Shown: positions 25,081 through 31,687 of the stretch, one piece after another
Layout of the letters: each line of letters begins with the position of its first letter
How positions within the stretch are numbered: position 1 is the first letter of the stretch
From: Verrucomicrobiaceae bacterium UBA2429
GTDB taxonomy: Bacteria; Verrucomicrobiota; Verrucomicrobiia; Verrucomicrobiales; Verrucomicrobiaceae
DNA: 31,687 nt
Assembly (NCBI GenBank): GCA_002343505.1
Contig: DDQZ01000071.1
Coordinates: 31,943-63,629 of the forward strand
Reading direction: 5' to 3'
Made by a program: the position numbers and the translations under genes
Notes under the pieces: model-generated
What the model saw: only the letters and a program-made list of their open reading frames with translations
Databases searched by the model: none
Told to the model about the DNA's origin: nothing

Positions 25081-26955
25081 ATGCCCGTGACCACTCACAC
25101 GCTCGAAACAGACTTGCTCGTGGCCGGGGGCGGCATCGCGGGTGTGTGTTGTGCGCTTGCGGCAGCACGGCTCGGAGCACGCGTGATCCTTTGCCAGGAC
25201 CGCAGCGTGCTCGGCGGGAACGCGAGCAGCGAGGTGCGCATGCACATCGTCGGCGCCACTGGCCTCAGCGGCGGCGAGGAACTGCAAAACGAGCTGCGCG
25301 AGGGTGGTATCATCGAAGAACTGCGTCTCGATCTCGCCGTGCAGAATCCGCAACGCTCGCCCGCGCTGATGGATCTGCTGCTTTACGACAAATGCCGCCG
25401 CGAGCCGAACCTCGCGCTTTATCTGAACACGACGGTCGTCAGCGCCGTGGTCGAGGATGGGCTCATTCGTGAAGTGCGTGCTGAAAGACCGTCCACGGAG
25501 GACGCCTTCATCATTTGCGCGAAGACGTTCGTCGATTGCACCGGAGATGGCCGTCTCGGCATCGAGGCAGGCGCGCCCTTCATGCGTGGACGCGAGAGCA
25601 AGGCGCAGTTTGGCGAATCACTCGCGCAGGACGAGGCGGACACGAAGACGCTTGGCTCCTCGATCATGTTCCAGGCGCGCAAACACGAGCGTGAGATGCC
25701 TTTTGAAGCTCCGCCGTGGGCGCGGCGCTTCAGCGCGGAGGATTTCAAGCTGCGGCCGTATGGTCAGAGCGGCTTCGACCTCGGTCTCGAATACGGCTAC
25801 TGGTGGATCGAGTGGGGCGGCTGTCTCGACACGCTGAAGGACAACGAGCGCATCCGCGATGAGCTGCTCGCCATCACGCTCGGCGTTTGGGACTTCGTGA
25901 AGAACCACTCTGGCCTCGACGCCTCGCACTGGGCGCTGGAGTGGATCGGTTTCGTGCCCGGCAAACGCGAGAGCCGCCGCTTCATCGGCCAGCACATCCT
26001 CAGTGAGGGCGATTTGCTCACGTCGCGTGCTTTTGCCGATGCCATCGCCTACGGCGGCTGGCCCATCGACACGCATCCACCCGAGGGCGTCGATGCGCCA
26101 AACGAGCCGCCGTGCACGCAGCATCATCTGCCGTTCATCTACGACATCCCACTGCGCTGCTGCGTTTCCGCCGGACTGCGGAATCTGATGTTCGCAGGTC
26201 GCAATCTCTCCGCCACGCACATCGCATTTGCCTCCACCCGCGTCATGGCCACCTGCGCTGTAGTGGGACAAGGCGTGGGCACGGCGGCGGCACTCGCGTT
26301 GAGGCAAAACGTGTTCCCCGGAGACATCACCGCTGATTCCCGGCTCGTCCACGCCATCCAGCAGCGGCTTCTGCTCGATGATTGTTACCTGGCCGGTATT
26401 TCAAATGACGACGCGCATGATCTCGTGCGCTCCGCCGTGCATATACGCGAACTGGATGCGAGTGGGCTCTTTCGCCAGAACGAGGACAGGCTCCCGCATT
26501 CTGGCGAATGCGCCTACAGCCCCGAAAACATCCGCAGCGGCATCACGCGCGCCGTCACAAAGGTGCCTTCTCACCGCCAATCCCCCGGCCTGCATCGCTG
26601 GATGAGCCGCGAACTGCCCGCCACTGTTGAGATCCGCTGGAGCCAGCCCGTGATGCTCCGCGAGGTTGTGTTGATTTTCGACACCGGCTTGCATCGTCTT
26701 CTCACGCTGTCGCAGGCCGACGGCTACACGCAAAAAATGCTCTGGGGCCGGCCGCAGCCGGAGACAATCCGGGATTACAGGCTCAGCGTCGAAACTACGG
26801 ATGGCTGGCGGGATGTCGCAGTCATCCAAGGCAATCATCAACGCCGCCGCGACCACCTTTTAGAGCCGTGCGCGGTCACGGCCCTGCGTGTCAGCATCAG
26901 TGCCACCAATGGCATGGATCACGCCCGGGTTGTCGAGGTGCGAGCCTATGGCTGA
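25081..26955 (+). CDS. FAD-dependent oxidoreductase (PF12831-type), cytoplasmic
   Basis: Product of 624 residues. The dinucleotide-binding motif is LLVAGGGIAGVCCALAAARL at residues ~10-30, followed by RSVLGGNASSEVRMHIVGA, which is diagnostic of this FAD family. A second cofactor region, FAGRNLSATHIAFASTRVMA, lies near ~375. TFVDCTGDGRLGIEAGA (~140-160) is the usual strand preceding flavin contact. The last ~150 residues form a separate beta domain resembling discoidin-type binding modules (ATVEIRWSQPVMLREVVLIF ... ALRVSISATNGM). No signal peptide, unlike the paralogue at 3475. No clear SD before ATG 25081; the long hairpin ends 16 nt upstream. It is the last gene of the catabolic group and converges with the cyclic-nucleotide-binding gene 12 nt away. 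Substrate unknown. Confidence 0.9.
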   Translation: MPVTTHTLETDLLVAGGGIAGVCCALAAARLGARVILCQDRSVLGGNASSEVRMHIVGATGLSGGEELQNELREGGIIEELRLDLAVQNPQRSPALMDLLLYDKCRREPNLALYLNTTVVSAVVEDGLIREVRAERPSTEDAFIICAKTFVDCTGDGRLGIEAGAPFMRGRESKAQFGESLAQDEADTKTLGSSIMFQARKHEREMPFEAPPWARRFSAEDFKLRPYGQSGFDLGLEYGYWWIEWGGCLDTLKDNERIRDELLAITLGVWDFVKNHSGLDASHWALEWIGFVPGKRESRRFIGQHILSEGDLLTSRAFADAIAYGGWPIDTHPPEGVDAPNEPPCTQHHLPFIYDIPLRCCVSAGLRNLMFAGRNLSATHIAFASTRVMATCAVVGQGVGTAAALALRQNVFPGDITADSRLVHAIQQRLLLDDCYLAGISNDDAHDLVRSAVHIRELDASGLFRQNEDRLPHSGECAYSPENIRSGITRAVTKVPSHRQSPGLHRWMSRELPATVEIRWSQPVMLREVVLIFDTGLHRLLTLSQADGYTQKMLWGRPQPETIRDYRLSVETTDGWRDVAVIQGNHQRRRDHLLEPCAVTALRVSISATNGMDHARVVEVRAYG

Positions 26956-26967
26956 GGGAGGCGCTTT

Positions 26968-27537
26968 TCAGATCGGCACCCTGCGTAGTCTGCGCGGCTG
27001 GAATTTTCTCACCCGGCCCGGCACCGCGGATGCTTTTCCCGCTTCCTCCTTGAGCAGGCGCAGTTCTTTTTCCACTTCGGCCAGACGGCGGGAGGTGGCG
27101 TCGAGTTTTTTGGCCACCAGGCGTGCCACGAACTCAAAGAGCGCGGCGTGAAAGGCGGGATCCTCCTCGCGCGGATGGATGTCCTGCAGGAACTTCTGGT
27201 CCACCGCCAGGCACAGGGCGCGGTTGCTGGCGATGACCGAGGCGGCGCGTTTGTCGCGGTTGACCAGCGCCAGCTCGCCGAAAACGTCCCCTGACCGGCT
27301 GATGGAGGCCACTTTTTTGTCCCCCACGCGCACCTCGAGTTCGCCGCTGAGCAGGATGTAAATGCGCGAGTCAATGGTGCCCTCGCGGATGATGACATCG
27401 CCCTCGTCGCATTGCAGGAGGCTGGATGAGTTGAGCACCTCGTCCAGTTGCTCCTCCGTGAAGCTGTTGAGGAAAGGCACCGCGCTGAGCGCGGCGGGCA
27501 ACTGCCCCTCCTCATGGATGTAAGCGTATTCTTTCAT
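26968..27537 (-). CDS. Cyclic-nucleotide-binding-domain protein without DNA-binding domain
   Basis: Product of 189 residues from ATG 27537. Residues ~15-135 form one cNMP-binding beta-roll: FLNSFTEEQLDEVLNSSSLL, VIIREGTIDSRIYILLSGEL, and the phosphate-binding cassette GDVFGELALVNRDKRAASV with the conserved Glu and Arg. The tail (~135-175, VARLVAKKLDATSRRLAEVE) is a probable coiled coil; no Crp-type helix-turn-helix follows. It may therefore act as a regulatory or scaffold protein responding to cyclic nucleotides. It converges with the FAD oxidoreductase gene and lies 79 nt downstream of upp on the same strand. No partner is evident. Confidence 0.88.
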   Translation of the reverse strand: MKEYAYIHEEGQLPAALSAVPFLNSFTEEQLDEVLNSSSLLQCDEGDVIIREGTIDSRIYILLSGELEVRVGDKKVASISRSGDVFGELALVNRDKRAASVIASNRALCLAVDQKFLQDIHPREEDPAFHAALFEFVARLVAKKLDATSRRLAEVEKELRLLKEEAGKASAVPGRVRKFQPRRLRRVPI

Positions 27538-27616
27538 GGAATTCGCCCGGATTATTTCATGAACCGGACATCAAGAACAGAGCAAACGCCGTTCCGGGAG
27601 AAAATATTTTTTTCGC

Positions 27617-28240
27617 CTAAGTCCCGAAACAGCGGTCGCCCGCGTCTCCGAGGCCGGGCACAATGTAGCATTTCTCATTCAGACCGTCGTCCAACGCCGC
27701 GGTAAAGACCGGCACATCCGGGTGTTCCGCGCCGAGAGCCGCCAGCCCCTCCGGACAGCTTACCACGTTGATCATGCGCATGCGTCGCGCGCCCGCCGCC
27801 TTCAACTGCGCCGCCGCCGCGCAGGCGCTGCCGCCGGTGGCCAGCATCGGATCGAGCAGGAACACATCCGCCTCGGCCAGCGCGGCGGGCAGATTCGCAT
27901 AATAAGGCACCGGTTTGGCCGTCTCCTCGTCCCGCCGGATGCCAAGATGGGCCACCACCGCGTCGGGCACCAGGGGCAGGATCGCCTCGGAGAGACCCAG
28001 GCCCGCGCGCAAAACGGGCACAAGCACGATGGGGCGCGCCAAAGCCGCGCCCGCCGTCTCCGCCAGCGGCGTGAGCACGCGCAACGCGGAGGTGTCCAGG
28101 CTCCGCGAGGCTTCAAGAAAAAGCATCTCAGCAAGCCGGTGCAGATGCCAGCGGAAGCGCCGGGGCGGCGTGTCAAAGCGGCGCATCTCCGTCAAATGTG
28201 ACAGGGCGAGCGGATGCGTGAGGATGACAGGCGGGTTCAT
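27617..28240 (-). CDS. upp: Uracil phosphoribosyltransferase
   Basis: Product of 207 residues, normal for the family. It converts uracil and PRPP to UMP in pyrimidine salvage, in the cytoplasm. ATG 28240 (MNPPVILTHPLALSHLTEMR) is preferred over the upstream GTG at 28303 because it matches the family N-terminus; a purine-rich GAGAGGG precedes it closely. Visible motifs are PIVLVPVLRAGLGLSEAIL, the PRPP-binding loop DVFLLDPMLATGGSA, and the uracil-binding C-terminus YIVPGLGDAGDRCFGT. It stands alone, with a 470-nt noncoding region upstream and the cyclic-nucleotide-binding gene downstream on the same strand. No PyrR-type or other attenuator could be recognised. Confidence 0.96.
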   Translation of the reverse strand: MNPPVILTHPLALSHLTEMRRFDTPPRRFRWHLHRLAEMLFLEASRSLDTSALRVLTPLAETAGAALARPIVLVPVLRAGLGLSEAILPLVPDAVVAHLGIRRDEETAKPVPYYANLPAALAEADVFLLDPMLATGGSACAAAAQLKAAGARRMRMINVVSCPEGLAALGAEHPDVPVFTAALDDGLNEKCYIVPGLGDAGDRCFGT

Positions 28241-28289
28241 GCCCTCTCTTAAAGCGCGGCAGCGCGCGCGGGCAAGCGTGCGATGACAG

Positions 28290-28373
28290 GGATTTGCCGC
28301 CACTGAAAAACGACCTTGCAGCCTTGAAGAGCGATTGTGCAGCCTTCAAAAATGACTTTGCAAACAGACTCTG
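28290..28373. repeat. Degenerate 21-nt tandem repeat, about four units
   Basis: Units at 28311-28331, 28332-28352 and 28353-28373 share the pattern cga(c/t)ctTGCAgCCTTgaaaa, and a weaker unit covers 28290-28310. Read on the + strand the units give heptads (LKNDLAA-LKSDCAA-FKNDFAN), like a coiled-coil repeat, but the frame has no start codon and soon stops. It is most simply a remnant of a heptad-coding repeat or a dispersed intergenic repeat. It lies 50 nt upstream of upp. Confidence 0.55.
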
Positions 28374-28419
28374 GATTCATTCATCACGGTGCAAGAGGAT
28401 CAAATTGAGATCTTTGACG

Positions 28420-28700
28420 ATGATCTGATGATTTTGACCCGGGAACCTCCCGCCGCAAGCCGGCGGTGAGGGCGCCCGCTGGAAACAGCGTAGGAGAGGG
28501 CAGCGGCTGGCTACCGCGCTTTCTTCGCCTTTGGTTGGTCGTGGCGGTTACTGTTTATGACCGATGAAAAGTGATCGAAGCTTTGGGGGGCTCCGAGACA
28601 GCGTGCTCAGCCAAGTAATGGACGCTGGCTGTGAGCAGCTGGTATCGCCGCAAAACCGCGGGCGATTCGAAACGAGAGAGTAGTGGCGAAGGCATTTGAC
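28420..28700. other. Noncoding region rich in stable stem-loops, no gene recognised
   Basis: No convincing ORF in either strand. Hairpins include 28446-28471 (CCTCCCGCCG pairing with CGGCGGtGAGG, one bulge), 28477-28490 (CGCTG-GAAA-CAGCG, a GNRA tetraloop), 28605-28636 (GCTCA-GCCA with TGGC-tg-TGAGC) and roughly 28643-28666 (ATCGCC with GGCGAT). These may belong to a structured RNA, to a repeat element, or to the leader of upp on the minus strand. It does not match the conserved motifs of RNase P RNA, tmRNA, SRP RNA or 6S RNA that I can recall. Confidence 0.4.
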
Positions 28701-28712
28701 GCGCCCACAAGG

Positions 28713-29144
28713 TCAGCGGTGCATCTGCATCCCATGGCGACAGGCCCGCGCCCGCCGCTCTGCGTCACGATGAGTCGTGTGCGTGAACTCCAGAGACAAT
28801 GCCACGATTAAAGGCGGAGTGATCAGACAGAGTGAATGCGCAATATCTCGATGCTGCTTGTGGTCACGGCAGGCATAAAGCTGCGAAAGCATAGACTCCG
28901 CAAGCCGCTCTCCATGCGCGATCCTGTGAACTGGCCACCCCTGGCCATCGTCTGCGATTGTAACCGACGTCTCCTGAGTGATGATGGAGAGATGCGATGC
29001 ACTGCCGCAGCTAAGCTCGGCCAACGGATGGCACCACGCTGATCGAAGCAAGTGATCTGGGATGCTGCACACCTCAGCAGTTCGGTCATACACGCTGGGA
29101 CGGACTCGAATAGCCTCCAAAGCTGATAAAAAGCAGGCCGCCAC
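28713..29144 (-). CDS. Degenerate GyrB-like GHKL ATPase-domain protein
   Basis: Product of 143 residues from GTG 29144, with AAGG six bases upstream and only 8 nt after the uvrB stop, so it is probably co-transcribed with uvrB. It parallels the N-terminus of GyrB: ALEAIRVRPSVY (GyrB LEAVRKRPGMY), SVTIADDGQGWPVHRIAHG (GyrB SVSVQDDGRGIP..IH), AESMLSQLYA (GyrB AEVIMTVLHA) and IVALSLEF (GyrB VVNALSQKL). The G1-box Asp is kept (DDGQGWP). The N-box Glu/Asn of GyrB (EVVDN) is replaced by AWCHP, and the glycine-rich ATP lid (GLHGVGV) by SLCLITPPL, so ATP hydrolysis is unlikely. It ends before any transducer or TOPRIM domain. It could be a gyrase-binding or decoy protein, or a decaying paralogue. Confidence 0.65.
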   Translation of the reverse strand: MAACFLSALEAIRVRPSVYDRTAEVCSIPDHLLRSAWCHPLAELSCGSASHLSIITQETSVTIADDGQGWPVHRIAHGERLAESMLSQLYACRDHKQHRDIAHSLCLITPPLIVALSLEFTHTTHRDAERRARACRHGMQMHR

Positions 29145-29152
29145 CCATCGCC

Positions 29153-31357
29153 TTACTTCTTTTTGCCGCGCTTGGGCCTGCCGTAAGTGACTTTTTTTGG
29201 CTTGGGCGGGACGCCACCGTCATCGGGACTGAGGCCGGATTGTTTTTTCAACTCGCGGATCTGGTCGCGCAGTAGAGCGGCGCGCTCGAATTCGAGTTTG
29301 GCGGCGGCTTCGGCCATTTCCTCCTCCAACTCGCGGATGACTTCGGTGACAGCGAGGTCGCTACCGCCGCCTTCGCGGACAATGTTTTCCTCGGTCTCGC
29401 GTGCTTTGCCGAGGATTTGCAGGCTCTCCTGCACGGCGCGGCGGACGGTCTGGGGGGTGATGCCGTGCTTTTCGTTATGCTCCATCTGCACCTGGCGGCG
29501 GTGGGCGCTGATGCTGAGCAGGGCCTGGATGCTCTGGGTCTGGAGGTCGGCGAAAAGGACGACCTCGCCGGCGACATGGCGTGCGGCGCGCCCGGCGGTC
29601 TGGATGAGGGAGGTCCCGCTGCGGAGGAAGCCTTCCTTGTCGGCATCGAGGATGCAGACGAGGCTGACCTCCGGGAGGTCGAGGCCTTCTCGCAGAAGGT
29701 TGATGCCGACGAGGACATCACAGTCACCTTTGCGCAGGGAGCGGAGGATTTCGACGCGCTCGATGGCGTCTATGTCGCTGTGGAGGTAGCGGACTTTGAG
29801 GTCGAGATTGCGCAGGTAATCCGTGAGGTCCTCGGCGGTGCGCTTGGTGAGGGTGGTGACGAGGACGCGCTCGCCGCGCTCGATGCGCTGGCGGCAGAGC
29901 TCGATGGTCTCATCTATCTGGCCTTGGAGTGGCTTGACAGTGATTACGGGATCGAGCAGGCCGGTGGGGCGGATGATTTGCTCGACGACGAGGGATTTGC
30001 CCCTGGTGGCGACGTCGAATTTGTCCACGGGCTGGGCGTTGCCGCTGACGCGGATGCTGCGTCCGGGGAGGGCGGCGGGGGTGGTTTCCTCCTGGCCGAT
30101 GCGCTCGCGGGCGTGGGGGATGTAGGTGGTGTTGCCGACGACGCTGTTCTCCATCTCGAAGCGGGCGGGGGTGGCGCTGACATAGACGAGCTGGCCGGCC
30201 TTTTCCATGAACTCGGGGAATTTGAGCGGACGGTTGTCCAGCGCGCTGGGCAGGCGGAAGCCGTGCTCGACCAGCACCCGCTTGCGTGCCTGGTCTCCGT
30301 TATACATGCCGCGGATCTGCGGAAGCGTCACATGCGACTCGTCGATGATGGTCAGGAATTCACCACCAAAGTAGTCCAGCATGGTAAATGGACGGGCCCC
30401 GGCTTCACGCCCGGTCAGGTGACGAGAATAATTCTCGATGCCGGAGCAGTAGCCTAGTTCGCGCATCATATCGATGTCGTACATCGTACGCATGCGGATG
30501 CGCTGGGCCTCGAGCAGTTTCTGGTTGCGTTCGAACCAGGCGACGCGTTCCTCAAGCTCCGCCTTGATCGCTCCGATCGCCGCCTCCATCTTGTAGGCCG
30601 GGGTAACGAAATGTTTCGCAGGCGATACCACCACCCGATCTAGTTCCGCCTCGGCATGACCGGTCAGTTGATCAATGCGCTGGATCCGCTCAATCGTGTC
30701 GCCGAAGAACTCGATGCGCACCCCTTTGGTGGCATACGACGGGAATACATCCACCACGTCGCCGCGGACCCGGAAGGTGCCGGGACTGTTCTCGATGTCC
30801 TTCCGGTTGTACTGGATATCGACCAACCGGTGCAGAAGCGCCTCCCGTTCCCGTTCGTCGCCTCGCGCCAATTCCACCATCATGCCCCGGTAATCCTCGG
30901 GCGATCCGAGACCGTAGATACAGGAGACCGAAGCGACAATGATGACGTCACGACGGTTCATCAGCGAGTTGGTGGCGGACAACCGCAACCGCTCGATCTC
31001 CTCGTTGATGGCCGAGTCCTTTTCGATGAAGGTATCGGCCTGCGGGCTGTACGCCTCGGGTTGGTAGTAATCGAAATAACTGACGAAGTACTCCACCGCA
31101 TGATCCGGAAAGAAACTCTTGAACTCCGCATACAGTTGCGCGGCCAGGGTCTTGTTGTGGGAAATGACCAGGGTCGGACGCCCGCAACGGGCAATTACAT
31201 GGGCCATGGTGAAGGTTTTTCCCGACCCGGTTACCCCTTCCAGCGTCTGGAAACGGTGGCCCTCGCTGAAACCGCGGTCCAGGGCCGCGATCGCCGCCGG
31301 TTGATCGCCCATTGGCTCGTAACCCGCCACCACCCGGTATGTCGCCTCCATGGTCAT
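29153..31357 (-). CDS. uvrB: Excinuclease ABC subunit B
   Basis: Product of 734 residues, somewhat longer than the usual ~670. UvrB is the damage-verifying helicase-like subunit of nucleotide excision repair, loaded by UvrA and binding UvrC. Visible are Walker [15 protein letters not shown], the beta-hairpin [69 protein letters not shown], the motif QTAGRAARH and a C-terminal UVR domain ([20 protein letters not shown]) before a basic tail. Start: ATG 31357, with ATG 31351 as alternative. Two oddities: about 45 extra residues lie between VYVSATP and the RPTGLLDP segment, and codon choice changes sharply near 30,240, which may mark a recombination or assembly junction. Followed at 8 nt by the GyrB-like gene. 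Confidence 0.95.
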   Translation of the reverse strand: MTMEATYRVVAGYEPMGDQPAAIAALDRGFSEGHRFQTLEGVTGSGKTFTMAHVIARCGRPTLVISHNKTLAAQLYAEFKSFFPDHAVEYFVSYFDYYQPEAYSPQADTFIEKDSAINEEIERLRLSATNSLMNRRDVIIVASVSCIYGLGSPEDYRGMMVELARGDEREREALLHRLVDIQYNRKDIENSPGTFRVRGDVVDVFPSYATKGVRIEFFGDTIERIQRIDQLTGHAEAELDRVVVSPAKHFVTPAYKMEAAIGAIKAELEERVAWFERNQKLLEAQRIRMRTMYDIDMMRELGYCSGIENYSRHLTGREAGARPFTMLDYFGGEFLTIIDESHVTLPQIRGMYNGDQARKRVLVEHGFRLPSALDNRPLKFPEFMEKAGQLVYVSATPARFEMENSVVGNTTYIPHARERIGQEETTPAALPGRSIRVSGNAQPVDKFDVATRGKSLVVEQIIRPTGLLDPVITVKPLQGQIDETIELCRQRIERGERVLVTTLTKRTAEDLTDYLRNLDLKVRYLHSDIDAIERVEILRSLRKGDCDVLVGINLLREGLDLPEVSLVCILDADKEGFLRSGTSLIQTAGRAARHVAGEVVLFADLQTQSIQALLSISAHRRQVQMEHNEKHGITPQTVRRAVQESLQILGKARETEENIVREGGGSDLAVTEVIRELEEEMAEAAAKLEFERAALLRDQIRELKKQSGLSPDDGGVPPKPKKVTYGRPKRGKKK

Positions 31358-31464
31358 GTCCCCATCCTACCACAGATTCGCCCGTCCAGCCTATCGGGAG
31401 AAATCGGCAAAAACAGCGAGACATGACCGGTTGATACAGATTTCACTTGGTGGACAACGAGCAT

Positions 31465-31491
31465 AAAAAAAGCCCGGACCGAAGTCCGGGC
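31465..31491 (-). terminator. Rho-independent terminator downstream of tRNA-Ala
   Basis: On the minus strand an 8-bp perfect stem GCCCGGAC / GTCCGGGC with loop TTCG (31472-31491) is followed by seven T residues (31465-31471). It lies 5 nt after the CCA end of tRNA-Ala and so ends that transcript before uvrB. Confidence 0.92.
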
Positions 31492-31496
31492 CAAGA

Positions 31497-31572
31497 TGGT
31501 GGAGAGTAAGGGAGTTGAACCCTCGACCTCCTGAATGCCATTCAGGCGCTCTCCCAACTGAGCTAACTCCCC
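31497..31572 (-). tRNA. tRNA-Ala(GGC)
   Basis: A complete 76-nt cloverleaf with encoded CCA. The acceptor GGGGAGT pairs with ACTCTCC (one G-T pair), the discriminator is A73, and the D-arm is GCTCAGTTGGGAGAGC. The anticodon arm is CCTGA-ATGGCAT-TCAGG with anticodon GGC, and the T-arm is TCGAGGGTTCGAACTCCCTTA-like. The A73 discriminator fits Ala, but the acceptor third pair is G3-T70, that is, G3:U70, the alanine identity pair. Confidence 0.95.
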
Positions 31573-31601
31573 ATCTGGAAAGTTTCCTTACGCGCATCTT
31601 C

Positions 31602-31630
31602 CGTATAGCCAAGGCCATGCGGTCTGTCAA
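31602..31630 (-). promoter_or_regulatory. Sigma-70-type promoter for tRNA-Ala
   Basis: On the minus strand a perfect -35 TTGACA (31625-31630) and a -10 TATACG (31602-31607) are separated by exactly 17 nt. The -10 ends 29 nt before the tRNA-Ala 5' end, which gives a leader of about 20 nt. This lies in the gap after tRNA-Arg, so tRNA-Ala can be transcribed independently of it. Confidence 0.75.
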
Positions 31631-31643
31631 CGTGCCACCGAAG

Positions 31644-31687
31644 TGGCGTACCCGGCAGGAGTTGAACCTGCAACCTTCTGATCCGTA
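31644..31687 (-). tRNA. tRNA-Arg(ACG), 5' half beyond window
   Basis: The 3' 44 nt of a tRNA are present: T33-ACG-GA, anticodon stem TCAGA, variable region AGGTT, T-arm GCAGG-TTCAACT-CCTGC, acceptor CGGGTAC, discriminator G73 and encoded CCA (31644-31646). The loop reads as anticodon ACG, for CGN arginine codons after inosine modification. The D-arm and 5' acceptor strand are outside the window. The CCA end also forms one arm of a GCCAC-TTCG-GTGGC hairpin with the next bases. Confidence 0.8.

Noticed and set aside
28420..28700. RNase P RNA, tmRNA, SRP RNA or 6S RNA
   Set aside because: The conserved GAGGAAAGTCC, tRNA-like ends, and SRP tetraloop motifs are absent from both strands; only generic hairpins are seen.

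Overview
The window looks like chromosomal DNA of a free-living, GC-rich member of the Verrucomicrobiota (Planctomycetota is the main alternative). This is inferred from gene content: a giant secreted protein of autotransporter-associated beta-strand repeats, PF12831-type FAD oxidoreductases, secreted Gfo/Idh/MocA oxidoreductases, a CehA/McBA-like metallohydrolase, a Reg_prop-type sensor kinase, and in-frame GILPV/RQDACPT palindromic repeats. No rRNA or other decisive marker is present.

Layout. 1-3383: 3' part of an hrpA-type RNA helicase gene, cut by the window edge and carrying an in-frame cluster of palindromic repeats. 3475-8043 (+): three secreted catabolism-type proteins (FAD oxidoreductase with carbohydrate-binding-like ends, Gfo/Idh/MocA oxidoreductase, sialidase-like beta-propeller). 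8087-17992 (-): a four-gene unit, transcribed in the order LuxR-type response regulator, propeller histidine kinase, stand-alone receiver protein, 1898-residue surface/secreted repeat protein. The last two genes overlap as ATGA. This unit lies between two direct copies of the 3' end of the sialidase-like gene: the intact gene on the left and a truncated remnant at 18081-18328 on the right. 18341-19139 (-): an overlapping two-gene nucleotidyltransferase-fold module with toxin-antitoxin-like organisation. 19302-20636 (-): a secreted TPR protein. 20748-26955 (+): a probable catabolic operon of Tat-exported Gfo/Idh/MocA oxidoreductase, CehA-type PHP hydrolase, HpcH/HpaI aldolase and a second FAD oxidoreductase; a long hairpin precedes the last gene. 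26968-28240 (-): a solitary cyclic-nucleotide-binding protein and uracil phosphoribosyltransferase. 28241-28712: a noncoding stretch with a degenerate 21-nt tandem repeat and strong stem-loops. 28713-31357 (-): a degenerate GyrB-like ATPase domain gene directly behind uvrB. 31465-31687 (-): a terminator, tRNA-Ala(GGC), a consensus-like promoter and a truncated tRNA-Arg(ACG).

How the genes may work together: the + strand genes suggest extracytoplasmic oxidation and cleavage of a complex carbohydrate or glycoside, followed by aldolase cleavage; the substrate cannot be read from sequence. The minus-strand unit looks like a sensory system physically tied to one very large surface protein. One caution: synonymous codon choice changes abruptly inside uvrB near 30,240, so the rightmost ~1.4 kb (N-terminal half of UvrB and the tRNAs) may come from another lineage, by recombination or by a chimeric assembly join.
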